Assembly: GCF_029024925.1 (NCBI RefSeq)
Contig: NZ_CP118962.1
Location: forward strand, 900,001-964,000
Length of the DNA stretch: 64,000 bases
Source of the DNA: Enterococcus faecalis
GTDB taxonomy: Bacteria; Bacillota; Bacilli; Lactobacillales; Enterococcaceae
Direction: 5' to 3'
Shown here: one piece after another, positions 53,795 through 63,495 of the stretch
Layout: every line of letters begins with the position of its first letter
Position numbering within the stretch: position 1 is the stretch's first letter
The notes under the pieces: generated by a model
Database searches by the model: none
Seen by the model: only the letters and a program-made list of their open reading frames with translations
Told to the model about the DNA's origin: nothing
Program-made: the position numbers and the translations under genes

Positions 53795-54506
53795 TGAAGC
53801 GATTCAAAATCGAGAACCTTTTTTACAAAATCTACGAGAAAAATTAGGCGTAGAAAAACAGCCTGTTTCGGCCCATCCATTTGAGCCAGTTAATCATTTA
53901 CCAGAAGAACAGTTGGCAGATAAAACACCAGCAGAGCTATTAACGATTGTGAAAGAACGTGTGGAAACGATTCACACGAACTTAGTGGAAACCACACAAG
54001 AAAATTTACTGACGACGATTCAGCAAATTGTTGCTGAGTTTGGTGGGGGCAATCTTTTATTGCCAACAGATGCACGTTTTGAAGCCTATGGATTAGCTGA
54101 TTTAGCTAAGTCATTAGAGGCTGTTTCTGTTAAGCAATGGCAACCTGGAAGTGAGCAACGAGAAGCGAATATTCAAACAGCTGCTCAGGCAAATATCGCG
54201 ATTGCCTTTGCTGAGTTTTTACTAGCTGAATCAGGAACGATTGTGGTGGAGTCCAATGCGGGGCAAGGCAGAGCTTTACACTTTTTACCGAAGCATTACA
54301 TTTCAATTATACCGTTTAGCAAACTCGTTCCACGTTCGACTCAGCCAGCAGCTTTTTATACAGAAAAAATAGAAAAAGGTGAAAAAATCGGCTCAGCGAT
54401 TCACTTTATTTCAGGGCCTTCTAATTCAGGAGATATTGAAATGCAACTGGTTGTCGGGTTGCATGGTCCTTTAGAAGTTTGTTACGTGGTTGTGATGGAT
54501 CGCTAA
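53787..54506 (+). CDS. lutC: LutC, LUD-domain lactate oxidation subunit
   Basis: 239 aa LUD domain. The end FISGPSNSGDIEMQLVVGLHGP and AEFLLAESGTIVVES are typical of LutC. Start at the ATG overlapping the lutB end, after AAGAAGGTG. Last gene of lutABC; terminator at 54514-54562. Confidence 0.94.
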   Translation: MTNEAIQNREPFLQNLREKLGVEKQPVSAHPFEPVNHLPEEQLADKTPAELLTIVKERVETIHTNLVETTQENLLTTIQQIVAEFGGGNLLLPTDARFEAYGLADLAKSLEAVSVKQWQPGSEQREANIQTAAQANIAIAFAEFLLAESGTIVVESNAGQGRALHFLPKHYISIIPFSKLVPRSTQPAAFYTEKIEKGEKIGSAIHFISGPSNSGDIEMQLVVGLHGPLEVCYVVVMDR

Positions 54507-54513
54507 AACGCTA

Positions 54514-54562
54514 GAAGCATAATCAATTCAGCCCTTTTTAGAATTGATTATGCTTTTTTTAT
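54514..54562 (+). terminator. lut operon terminator
   Basis: AGCATAATCAATTC / GAATTGATTATGCT perfect 14-bp stem with a T7 run. Confidence 0.92.
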
Positions 54563-54732
54563 GAGCAGGATCAAAAAAGTAAGAATCAAATTTGAAAGAA
54601 ATACGTTTTTTTTCTGACCATTTTGTAAAAAAAGCGTACATAAAAATTAATTGGGTGTTAAGCACTATAGGATTGATTTACTTTGTGGTAGAATATGAGA
54701 CATAAGATAATAAGGTTTTTGGAGGAATGAGT

Positions 54733-55275
54733 TTGAAATCAAAAGAATTAATTAAAACAGTCGTCTTTTTTGCCTGTTTAGCTTTGGGTCTGTTTTTACT
54801 GAGACAATTTGTATTTACGCCTGTCGTAGTGAGAGGTCATTCAATGGATCCAACGTTAGCAGATGGTGAACGGGTAATTACGTTAAAAAACACAGAAATT
54901 AATCGTTTCGATATTATTACTTTCCCAGCGCCAGATGAACCAGATAAAAATTATATTAAACGTGTGATTGGTTTACCTGGAGATACAATTGCGTACAAGG
55001 ATGATACGTTGTACATCAATGGAAAAGAAGTTGACGAACCCTATTTAGATGAATTTAAAAAAGCCTTAACAGATGGTCAACCTTTGACAGGCGATTTTTC
55101 ATTAAAAGAAAAAGTACCAGCAGATAGCTACTTTGTTTTAGGTGATAATCGACGGAATTCAAAAGACGGTCGTGTCATTGGTTTTATTCATAAAAAAGAT
55201 ATTTTGGGTGAAGTGAAATTTGTGATGTGGCCATTCTCACGGTTTGGTCCAATACCAGAAGTGTCAAAACAATAA
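54733..55275 (+). CDS. lepB: Signal peptidase I
   Basis: 180 aa with one N-terminal TM segment, removing signal peptides outside the membrane. Catalytic Ser in GHSMDPTLADG, catalytic Lys in NYIKRVIGLPGDT, and box E GDNRRNSKDGR. The ATG at 54727 touches the SD (GGAGG), so the TTG at 54733, 7 nt downstream, is the better start. Terminator at 55290-55346. Confidence 0.93.
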   Translation: MKSKELIKTVVFFACLALGLFLLRQFVFTPVVVRGHSMDPTLADGERVITLKNTEINRFDIITFPAPDEPDKNYIKRVIGLPGDTIAYKDDTLYINGKEVDEPYLDEFKKALTDGQPLTGDFSLKEKVPADSYFVLGDNRRNSKDGRVIGFIHKKDILGEVKFVMWPFSRFGPIPEVSKQ

Positions 55276-55289
55276 AAGAGACAATGAGT

Positions 55290-55346
55290 AAAAGAGAAGG
55301 ACGGAAATGTGTAAAAACAAACACATGTTTCCGTCCTTCTTTTGTG
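55290..55346 (+). terminator. Terminator between signal peptidase and rexB
   Basis: GAAGGACGGAAA and TTTCCGTCCTTC arms with an inner ATGTGT/ACACAT stem and a T-rich tail. Confidence 0.9.
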
Positions 55347-55385
55347 GTAAAATAAAGGCAGTGCAAAGGAAAAGGATGTGAAACC

Positions 55386-58300
55386 ATGAGTGTGCAGTTT
55401 ATTAGAGGAACCGCCGTGGCAGACTTAGAAGCGCCACTTATACAGGCGACAAAACAATGGCTAGAGGAAGACGCACAGCATGAAGTATTCTATTTAGTCC
55501 CGAACCATATTAAGTTTGAGCAAGAAATTCAAGTCTTGCAAAAGTTACGTCAATTACAGACAACTACGTCTGATTCAATAACCAGTACCCGTCTGCAGGT
55601 TTTTAGTTTTTATCGTTTGGCTTGGTACTATTTACAACATACACCTTTTTACTCGGCAGATGTTTTATCTGATGCAGGTGCTGCGATGATTTTTCGCAAA
55701 ATTTTAGTAGAAGCAGAAGAAGAGTTACAAATTTTTAGAGGTGAAATTAACAAGCCTGGCTTTATTCAGCAACTATTTCAGCTTTATCAAGAAATGCGCG
55801 AAGGCAATATTGAGATTGCGGAGCTTTATCCATTTTTAGAAAAACAAACGGAGAACCCTAAAGGACAAGATTTACAACTTAAGTTTCAAGATTTAACGTT
55901 AATTTTTACGCGATTCCAATTGCAAATGAGTCAGTATGGCTATGAATCAGCGGAGATTATTCAACATTTAAGCGAGTATTTACAAACGGTTGATTTGTCG
56001 AATGTTCAATTCGTTATTTCAGGCTATCAGCAGTTTACTGCCAGAGAATTAAAGTTGATTGAAGTGCTAATGGCGCAAGCAGGTTCTGTGAAAGTAGCCC
56101 TTTTATTGGACAAACAATATCCGCATGACTTACCTGATCCGCGGTCGTTATTTTATGAAGCGGGACAAACCTATCATCAGCTTTATCAACTAGCAAGACA
56201 GAAGCAAATCCCGATTCTTTCAGATTATGTGGAAAAGAAAGAGGTATTAATTACAAATCCAGATTTGCAAGGATTAAACGATTATTGGATTCAATCGCAA
56301 GAACACCTGCCTCCATTAAGCACAGCTGACTGGAGGGGCGATGGCTTATTTCTGTGGCGTGCTGAAAACGTTAAAGAAGAATTAACACATGTTGCAACCG
56401 AAATTCGCCGTTTAGTGGTGGAAGAAGGGTATCGGTACAAAGAAATTCAGGTGTTGACTCGTGATTTAGATTGTTATGAAAATTTATTAGAACCGATTTT
56501 TGCGGAACACGAGATTCCTGTTTATGTCGACCGAGATATGGCTATGGATCGGCATCCTTTAGTCGAATGGATTGAATCTTTATTTGCTATTCATTCGTAC
56601 AATTATCGTTATCGTGATGTGCTCCGTTTTTTGAGAACGGAATTATTTATGCCAATGAATCAACTCGCTACTTCTGAAGAAAGCTTGACTGATTGGTTAA
56701 ACCAACGGAACGCTTGGCGCAGAAAAGTTGATATTACCGAAAATGTAGTCCTGGCATACGGCTATGAAGGTTATTATTGGTCGCAAGAAAAAGATTGGGA
56801 ATTTATTCGGTATGATTTTGAAGCGGAAGAGCAAGAAGATGTCGCTACGATGGAAGAAGAGTCAAATGCGATTCGTCAATCGCTTCAACGGCTGTTACCT
56901 AGTTACTTTCAAGCAATGATAAGTGCCAAAACTGGTTTGGAAGCAGCGACCGTCTTCTATCACTTTTTACTGCAAAGTGGTGTGGCAACACAATTAAAAA
57001 TGTGGCGCTTACAAGCTATCGAAGCCGGTCAACTAGAAACAGCTCGTAACCATGAACAGACTTGGGATGCATTGATGTCGTTACTAGATGAATACGTCAC
57101 TGTTTACGGAGAAAGTTCGTTTGATTTTACAACGTTTCAAGAAATATTTGTTAGTGGCTTGGAAGGTTTGCACTATAGTAAAGTGCCGACAGCGATTGAC
57201 CAAGTACAAGTTCGCGCAATGGATTTAACTCGACCTGGCGCTGCCAAGGTTACTTTTGCTATTGGGATGACGGAAGAAATTTTTCCACAAAAGATTGAAA
57301 ATAAAACACTATTGTCTGATGAAGAACGTCAGACAATCAATGATACTTTAACGGAAAACCAATATTTACGTGGGACAACCGGACGCAAAATTGCGCAAGA
57401 ACCTTATGTTGCGTATCTTGTCTTTTCTTCAGCGCGAGAACGGTTATATTTAACCTATCCAAGTGTTAAAGATACCGCTCAAGAAGTCAAACCGTCTCCT
57501 TATTTTAAAAATATCCAAAAAGATTTAAACTTGCCCGTTTTTGAAAAAAATGAAACAACCATTTTCGATGATGAAACGACCAGTTTAGCCCATATTAGTA
57601 CGTATCGGACGTTAATCGGTGAATTAACGCGTTTGAAAAGACAACGGAAAGAAACACAAGAAGGATTGTTGCCTTTCTGGTTAAATATGGAAAAAGCGCT
57701 AATGAACCAATCAATTGCGCCGCTAGCCAAGCAAGTTTTCGAAAGTTTAACGCATCAAAATATTCCTGAAAAGATTGGTGAGGTCTTAGCAGAACCTTTA
57801 TATGGTAAAGATATTTATACATCCGTTTCTCGGATGGAGAGTTTTTATCGGTGTCAATATCAATACTTTTCTCGCTATGGCTTACGTTTGAAAGAAAGAG
57901 ATGTCTTTGGGCTTTCGCCAGCAGCTACAGGGGAATTTTTCCATGAAGCATTGGATCAGTTCTTTAAATTATTGATTATGAATCAACGGAACTTATCTGA
58001 ATTAACCGATCAGGAAGTCAATTTATTGGCGGAGGAAGTGCTAAATAGTATTTTAGGGGATGCGCGTTTTTCTGTATTAACGACCTCTAGTCGCATGAAC
58101 TATATTCGCTATCAATTGAGTCAAACAATTAAAAAAGTCAGTTGGGCGCTGAAACGCCAAAGCCAACGAAGTGGCATGACGACTGTTCAAACGGAAGTGT
58201 TATTTGGCCAAATTGCCGCTAAAAAAGGAATTTCTGGTTTGGAATTACCATTAAAAAATCAAGGGAAAATTCATGTTCGGGGAAAAATCGACCGGATTGA

Positions 58301-58976
58301 TCAATTGGTTACACCCGAATCAACCTATTTAGGTGTGATTGATTATAAATCGAGTCACCGTAAATTTAATATGACAGAAGCGTATTACGGCTTAGCCATG
58401 CAAATGCTGACGTACTTGGATGTGGCTTTAATGGATGCTGTGCAATTAGTTGGTCAAGAAGCTAAACCTGCTGGCTCACTTTATCTGCATGTACACAATC
58501 CTACGTTATCTTATGAAGGCAAAGACGACATTGAACAACAAATGCTTAAAAAATATCAGTTTGATGGTCTTTTGATGAAAGACCCAGATTTATTGGATCA
58601 TTTAGATACGAGTCTGCAAGCTAAACAAAGTTCGTTGCTGTTTCCGATTGAAGAATCCGCCAAAGAACAAATTAAACCTGGTCGTCGCCAAGAAGATAAA
58701 TTTGTGACAGAACCAGAATTAGGCGCGTTGCTTTCCCATAACCGAAATAAATTTATTGAAGCGGGGAATCAAATTATTGGCGGCGAAGTTCAACTTAATC
58801 CCGCTTATCAAGGCAAGGAACGGATTGCTTGTCGCTATTGTCCGTTTCGAAGTGTCTGTGATTTTGATGTGATGCTAAAAGAAAATAATTATCATCGTAT
58901 TGAGAATTTATCCAAAGAGGAAATTATGGCGCGCTTGTTAAACAAAGATGAGGAAGGAGCAACCGAAGATGAGTAA
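55386..58976 (+). CDS. rexB: RexB, ATP-dependent exonuclease subunit
   Basis: 1196 aa. The C-terminal RecB-type nuclease motif GVIDYKSSHRK is present, as are the Fe-S cysteines: FYRCQYQYFSRYG and IACRYCPFRSVCDFD (C-x2-C-x5-C). No Walker A is visible at the N-terminus, a known difference of RexB from AddB. Works with RexA in double-strand break processing. Overlaps rexA by 8 nt. Confidence 0.95.
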   Translation: MSVQFIRGTAVADLEAPLIQATKQWLEEDAQHEVFYLVPNHIKFEQEIQVLQKLRQLQTTTSDSITSTRLQVFSFYRLAWYYLQHTPFYSADVLSDAGAAMIFRKILVEAEEELQIFRGEINKPGFIQQLFQLYQEMREGNIEIAELYPFLEKQTENPKGQDLQLKFQDLTLIFTRFQLQMSQYGYESAEIIQHLSEYLQTVDLSNVQFVISGYQQFTARELKLIEVLMAQAGSVKVALLLDKQYPHDLPDPRSLFYEAGQTYHQLYQLARQKQIPILSDYVEKKEVLITNPDLQGLNDYWIQSQEHLPPLSTADWRGDGLFLWRAENVKEELTHVATEIRRLVVEEGYRYKEIQVLTRDLDCYENLLEPIFAEHEIPVYVDRDMAMDRHPLVEWIESLFAIHSYNYRYRDVLRFLRTELFMPMNQLATSEESLTDWLNQRNAWRRKVDITENVVLAYGYEGYYWSQEKDWEFIRYDFEAEEQEDVATMEEESNAIRQSLQRLLPSYFQAMISAKTGLEAATVFYHFLLQSGVATQLKMWRLQAIEAGQLETARNHEQTWDALMSLLDEYVTVYGESSFDFTTFQEIFVSGLEGLHYSKVPTAIDQVQVRAMDLTRPGAAKVTFAIGMTEEIFPQKIENKTLLSDEERQTINDTLTENQYLRGTTGRKIAQEPYVAYLVFSSARERLYLTYPSVKDTAQEVKPSPYFKNIQKDLNLPVFEKNETTIFDDETTSLAHISTYRTLIGELTRLKRQRKETQEGLLPFWLNMEKALMNQSIAPLAKQVFESLTHQNIPEKIGEVLAEPLYGKDIYTSVSRMESFYRCQYQYFSRYGLRLKERDVFGLSPAATGEFFHEALDQFFKLLIMNQRNLSELTDQEVNLLAEEVLNSILGDARFSVLTTSSRMNYIRYQLSQTIKKVSWALKRQSQRSGMTTVQTEVLFGQIAAKKGISGLELPLKNQGKIHVRGKIDRIDQLVTPESTYLGVIDYKSSHRKFNMTEAYYGLAMQMLTYLDVALMDAVQLVGQEAKPAGSLYLHVHNPTLSYEGKDDIEQQMLKKYQFDGLLMKDPDLLDHLDTSLQAKQSSLLFPIEESAKEQIKPGRRQEDKFVTEPELGALLSHNRNKFIEAGNQIIGGEVQLNPAYQGKERIACRYCPFRSVCDFDVMLKENNYHRIENLSKEEIMARLLNKDEEGATEDE

Positions 58977-61900
58977 AACAATTCCACTACGTCCAGCCAA
59001 TGAGCAATTCACCGACAGTCAATGGCAAGCGGTGTTTGATGGCGATGAAAATATCTTAGTTTCTGCTTCGGCTGGCTCAGGAAAAACCACTGTTTTAGTC
59101 CGCCGTGTCATTGAAAAAGTCAAAAGCGGCGTCGATATCGATCGTCTCTTGATTGTGACGTACACTGAAGCCGCCGCCCGTGAGATGAAAGAACGTATCC
59201 AAGTGGCTTTACAAAAGGCAATGAATGAAGAACAAGATCCAGAAAGAAGACGGCATTTTTCTCGTCAAATTGCTCTTTTGCCAACAGCCAATATCAGCAC
59301 GTTACATGCCTTTTGTTTAACTGTTATTCGTCGTTTTTATTATTTAATTGACATAGATCCAGTTTTTCGGATGTTAACAGATGAAACAGAAACATTGTTA
59401 TTAAAAGAAGATGTTTGGGATGCATTACGTGAACAATTTTATGCGGAAAATCAAGAAGCGTTTTACCAATTAACAGCGAATTTTTCCAATGACCGTAGTG
59501 ATGACGGACTCACTAACTTAATTTTTTCTTTTTATGAATTTGCCAAAGCCAATCCTGATCCAGAGGCGTGGATTAATGGCTTAACACAAGCCTACGAAGT
59601 AGGGGATCAGCTAGGCGAATCAACGTTATTTCAGACGTATTTAAAACCGCTAGCCGTTGAGACGTTACAACGAACTCTTCAGCGTTACGAAGAAATGGTG
59701 ACCTTAACAGAGGGCGAAGAGAAACTTCAAAAGATTTGGTATTTAGCTCAAAATGAAAAGGAACAAACAAAACAATTTTTACAATTTTTAGAGAGAAATG
59801 ATTTAGAGAGCGCCTATAATTTGACTGAATTGTTGAGCTTTGACCGCTACCCAACGGTTCGTGCCGAAGAGTTGAAACCAACCGCGGAACAAGCCAAACA
59901 GTTACGAGAACAAAATAAAAAAGCGTTAAATGATTTGAAAAAGCAACTGTTTACACTTTCTCCAGATGCCATGAAACAAGTCTTGAAAGAGGCCACGCCC
60001 ATTGTTCAAGAAATGGCTCACGTGGGGAAACAATTTATGGAGGCCTATGGCGCAGAAAAACGGCTTAAAAATTTAGTGGATTTTAACGATTTAGAACATT
60101 ATACGTTAGCTATTTTAGCGAAAAATCAGGCAGATGGCTGGCATGCATCAGAAGCCTCGGTTTACTATCGCGAAAAATTTGATGAAGTGTTAGTCGATGA
60201 ATACCAAGATATCAATCAATTACAAGAATCTATTTTGTATTGGTTGCGCCGTCCGCTTAGCACAGAAGGAAACCTTTTTATGGTAGGAGATGTGAAACAG
60301 TCTATTTATTCTTTCCGCTTGGCAGATCCTACATTGTTTATTGAAAAATACAATCAGTATGGGCAAGGCAAAGAGGGCAAACGAATTATTCTAGCTGAAA
60401 ATTTTCGTTCCCGCAAAGACGTTTTAGACTTTACGAATTTAGTATTTAGTCAATTAATGGATGAGCGAGTGGGCCAAATTGCTTACGATGAGTCAGCCGC
60501 TTTGGTTCATGGTTTTGATCAATTTTCGGAGGCGGCTGATTATTCAACTGAATTGCTAATTTATGAAAAAAAAGCAACAGAATCAGTTGAATTTCCAGAA
60601 TTACAATCCCCTGAGTTGTTGATTGAAGATAAGACAGAAGGGGAGCTTTACGTTACTGCTTTGAAAATTCGTGAATTAATTGACCAAAATTTCTTGATTT
60701 ATGATAAAAAGCTGAAAACGGATCGACCGATTACTTATCAAGATATTGTCTTATTAACGCCTACGAAGAAAAATAATTTAACTATTTTAGATGTTTTTAA
60801 ATCATTAGAAATTCCAGTTCAAGTCAATGATGCTCAAAATTATTTCCAAGCAACGGAAATTCGTACAATGATTGCCTTGCTTCAATTGATTGATAATCCC
60901 TATCAAGACATTCCTTTGGCAGCTGTGTTACGTTCACCAATTGTTGGATTAAAAGAAAACGAATTAGTGCTTATTCGTTTGGCTAATAAGGAAACCAGTT
61001 ACTACGAAGCATTTTTAACGTTTAATCAAAAGATGGAACCAACCATGGAGGAAGCAGTTGTTCAGGAAAAAACTATACGTTTTGCTGAATCATTAGAAAA
61101 ATGGCGGGAACAGGCTCGACGCAACCAGATTAGTACCTTGCTGTGGACGATTTATCGGGAAACGGCCTACCTTGATTATGTTGGCGGGTTGCCTGTTGGC
61201 AAACAACGCCAAGCCAATTTATATGCGTTGGTCGATCGGGCCGCGGCGTATGAAAAAACAACCTTCCGCGGATTATTTCAATTTGTTCGCTTCATCGAAA
61301 AAATGCAAGAAAAAGACAAAGATTTAGCGGAACCAGTCGTTTTAAGTGAAGAGAATGCCGTACGCGTCATGACGATTCACGCTAGTAAAGGGTTAGAATT
61401 TCCGGTGGTATTCGTTTTAGATATGACCAAAGAATTTAATGTCAGTGATTTGAATGAACGCTATATCTTTGAAGAAAATTTAGGGGTAGGCATTCGTTAT
61501 TTACAACCTGAAGAACGAGTTATGTACGATACTTTACCATTTTTGGCGATTAAACAAGTACGATTAAGAAAATTACTATCCGAAGAAATGCGGAAGTTAT
61601 ATGTGGCGTTGACACGTGCAGAACAAAAACTTTTTCTGGTAGGCTCCTATAAAGACCAAGCGGCGATGTGGAAAGAGTGGCTGAAAGTTGGCGATGTAGA
61701 AACACTGGTGCTACCAGCTGAAAATCGCTTGCAAAGTAAAAGTAGTTTAATGAATTGGGTAGGGATGACATTGGTACGTCATCAAAAAGCCGATGAATAT
61801 CAGCAAGAAGTAGTAGTAAGTAACGTTCCGCAAGTCAAAAAGCACCCAGCTAATTTTCATATTCAGTGGTTCAACGAAGAACAACTACGAGCAGCCATTC

Positions 61901-62763
61901 AGCAATTACAATTGCCAGAAAGACAAGCAGAGGATTTAGCCGAAAAAGCGCAATTATCTGCTGACAAAATCAATCGTGGTCTTGCACGGTTAAGTTTCAA
62001 TTATCCGTTTGAAGTGGCTACTCGGACTACCAGTTATCAGTCTGTTTCTGAAATCAAGCGAGTATTTGATGACCCCGACAACAAAGAAATTGGTAAAATT
62101 GAGGTTCGGGAAGACAATACTATTCAAGCGCAACCGTTGATTGTCAATCGAATGATTGAAGGAGATTTAAGTAAGCCTAAATTTTTAGATACGGTTCAAG
62201 CGCCCTCAGCAGCTGAAATTGGGACAGCAACCCATTATTTATTACAACTAATTGATTTAAGTACGCAACCTTCTTATGAGGAAGTGCGAGCTGTTCAAGA
62301 ACGCTTAGTGGAAAATAAATTGATTTTACCAGCAATTGCTGAAAAAATGAATCTGGAACAAATCGTGGCCTTCTTTGACACCGCCTTAGGAAAACAATTG
62401 ATTCAACACCATCAAACCGTTAGAAGGGAACAACCTTTTTCTATGCTGATTGAAGCAGAAGAGCTCATTCAAAATTATCCAGAAACGACACAAGATGATT
62501 TATTAATTCATGGGATTATTGATGGCTATATCGAATTAGACAATCAATGCATTTTGTATGACTATAAAACCGATCATGTAAAAGGCACCTCTCCCCAAGC
62601 GATTTCTGAAATTGTCGAACGGTATCGCGGACAGATGAATCTTTATCGTAGAGCGCTACAAGAGTCAACGCATAAAGAGGTGTCGCACGTCTATTTAATT
62701 TTATTAAATGGAGGAGTAATTATTGACATGCAGACAGGAAATGTTGTAGATTTTATAAAGTAG
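58969..62763 (+). CDS. rexA: RexA (AddA-type) helicase-nuclease subunit
   Basis: 1264 aa UvrD-like helicase with nuclease. Walker A SASAGSGKTT at 32-41, Walker B VLVDEYQDINQLQ, helicase motifs MVGDVKQSIYSFR and VMTIHASKGLEFPVVF, and the C-terminal nuclease motif CILYDYKTD. Start MSKTIPLRPAN at the ATG overlapping the rexB stop; the longer frame is inside rexB. Forms RexAB with rexB, recognising Chi and preparing ends for RecA. Confidence 0.96.
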   Translation: MSKTIPLRPANEQFTDSQWQAVFDGDENILVSASAGSGKTTVLVRRVIEKVKSGVDIDRLLIVTYTEAAAREMKERIQVALQKAMNEEQDPERRRHFSRQIALLPTANISTLHAFCLTVIRRFYYLIDIDPVFRMLTDETETLLLKEDVWDALREQFYAENQEAFYQLTANFSNDRSDDGLTNLIFSFYEFAKANPDPEAWINGLTQAYEVGDQLGESTLFQTYLKPLAVETLQRTLQRYEEMVTLTEGEEKLQKIWYLAQNEKEQTKQFLQFLERNDLESAYNLTELLSFDRYPTVRAEELKPTAEQAKQLREQNKKALNDLKKQLFTLSPDAMKQVLKEATPIVQEMAHVGKQFMEAYGAEKRLKNLVDFNDLEHYTLAILAKNQADGWHASEASVYYREKFDEVLVDEYQDINQLQESILYWLRRPLSTEGNLFMVGDVKQSIYSFRLADPTLFIEKYNQYGQGKEGKRIILAENFRSRKDVLDFTNLVFSQLMDERVGQIAYDESAALVHGFDQFSEAADYSTELLIYEKKATESVEFPELQSPELLIEDKTEGELYVTALKIRELIDQNFLIYDKKLKTDRPITYQDIVLLTPTKKNNLTILDVFKSLEIPVQVNDAQNYFQATEIRTMIALLQLIDNPYQDIPLAAVLRSPIVGLKENELVLIRLANKETSYYEAFLTFNQKMEPTMEEAVVQEKTIRFAESLEKWREQARRNQISTLLWTIYRETAYLDYVGGLPVGKQRQANLYALVDRAAAYEKTTFRGLFQFVRFIEKMQEKDKDLAEPVVLSEENAVRVMTIHASKGLEFPVVFVLDMTKEFNVSDLNERYIFEENLGVGIRYLQPEERVMYDTLPFLAIKQVRLRKLLSEEMRKLYVALTRAEQKLFLVGSYKDQAAMWKEWLKVGDVETLVLPAENRLQSKSSLMNWVGMTLVRHQKADEYQQEVVVSNVPQVKKHPANFHIQWFNEEQLRAAIQQLQLPERQAEDLAEKAQLSADKINRGLARLSFNYPFEVATRTTSYQSVSEIKRVFDDPDNKEIGKIEVREDNTIQAQPLIVNRMIEGDLSKPKFLDTVQAPSAAEIGTATHYLLQLIDLSTQPSYEEVRAVQERLVENKLILPAIAEKMNLEQIVAFFDTALGKQLIQHHQTVRREQPFSMLIEAEELIQNYPETTQDDLLIHGIIDGYIELDNQCILYDYKTDHVKGTSPQAISEIVERYRGQMNLYRRALQESTHKEVSHVYLILLNGGVIIDMQTGNVVDFIK

Positions 62764-62832
62764 AAAAAATTAGAAGCAGAAACACTTACATTTTGTAAGG
62801 AATGTGCTATACTCATTGAAGAGGTGAGGAAG

Positions 62833-63177
62833 ATGGAAAAAGTAAAAACAGAATCGTTTGTACTTTGTCCCAAATTTGAAAAATCATTTTCAATACTTGG
62901 TAAAAAATGGAATGGTTTAATTATTGATGTTTTATTAGAACGAGGTCCTCAACGTTTTGGCGAATTAAAAGAAAAAATTCCAATGTTAAGTGATCGTGTC
63001 TTAGTAGAGCGATTGAAGGAACTAGAAGCTGAAGGAATTATCACCAAAGCTGTTCGTTGCGGTGAAGGAAATCGCTTAGAATATTTCCTGACCGAAAAAG
63101 GCGAAGACTTGCAATTAGCAATGGAACAAATTCAACATTGGGCAGAAAAATGGGTAAAAGACGAAGAATGCAGTTGA
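62833..63177 (+). CDS. HxlR-family transcriptional regulator
   Basis: 114 aa winged HTH. The conserved N-terminal Cys in FVLCPKFEKSF, then LGKKWNGLIIDVLLERGPQR and SDRVLVERLKELEAEG match HxlR. The single conserved Cys may sense thiol-reactive compounds (inference). Start at ATG 62833 with SD GAGGTGAGG. 69 nt after rexA, upstream of the pheS T-box; its target is not evident. Confidence 0.88.
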   Translation: MEKVKTESFVLCPKFEKSFSILGKKWNGLIIDVLLERGPQRFGELKEKIPMLSDRVLVERLKELEAEGIITKAVRCGEGNRLEYFLTEKGEDLQLAMEQIQHWAEKWVKDEECS

Positions 63178-63224
63178 CCGCAAGCAAAACTTCTTGTAAA
63201 CTAAACGTAATTCAATAACTAAAA

Positions 63225-63465
63225 AAACAGTGATGGAAACAAGTAGTTTGAATTGACGTGTTTTAGGGAGAGTCAGCCAGAGACTGGAAGCTGATTTACA
63301 CAGTCACCAAGCGAAATTCACTTCCTGAGTTTGTTTGTTTTCAAGAAGAAAGCAAACCGGTAATTGCCGTTAAATGAAATGAGTGCATGACAACAATTTG
63401 TTATGAATTAGGATGGTAACACGATAGCTCGTTCCTTTGAAAGGAATGGGTTATCGTTTTTTTTA
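63225..63465 (+). ncRNA. T-box riboswitch, tRNA-Phe, controlling pheS
   Basis: A leader of about 240 nt between hxlR and pheS. The T-box motif reads AGGATGGTAACACG (63411-63424), a variant of AGGGTGGNACCGCG. The UGGU within it complements an ACCA 3' end, fitting discriminator A of tRNA-Phe. Upstream lies a long Stem I region with a TTC in AATTCACTTCCTGAG, the expected Phe specifier. It ends with a terminator stem (GATAGC/GGTTATC region) and a T8 run at 63457-63464. Confidence 0.9.
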
Positions 63466-63495
63466 GTTTAAATAAAAGATAGAGGGGAACGCATA

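Noticed and set aside
63201-63465. Leader peptide for pheS
   Set aside because: The T-box motif and terminator explain the region; no ORF with SD and Phe codons is seen.
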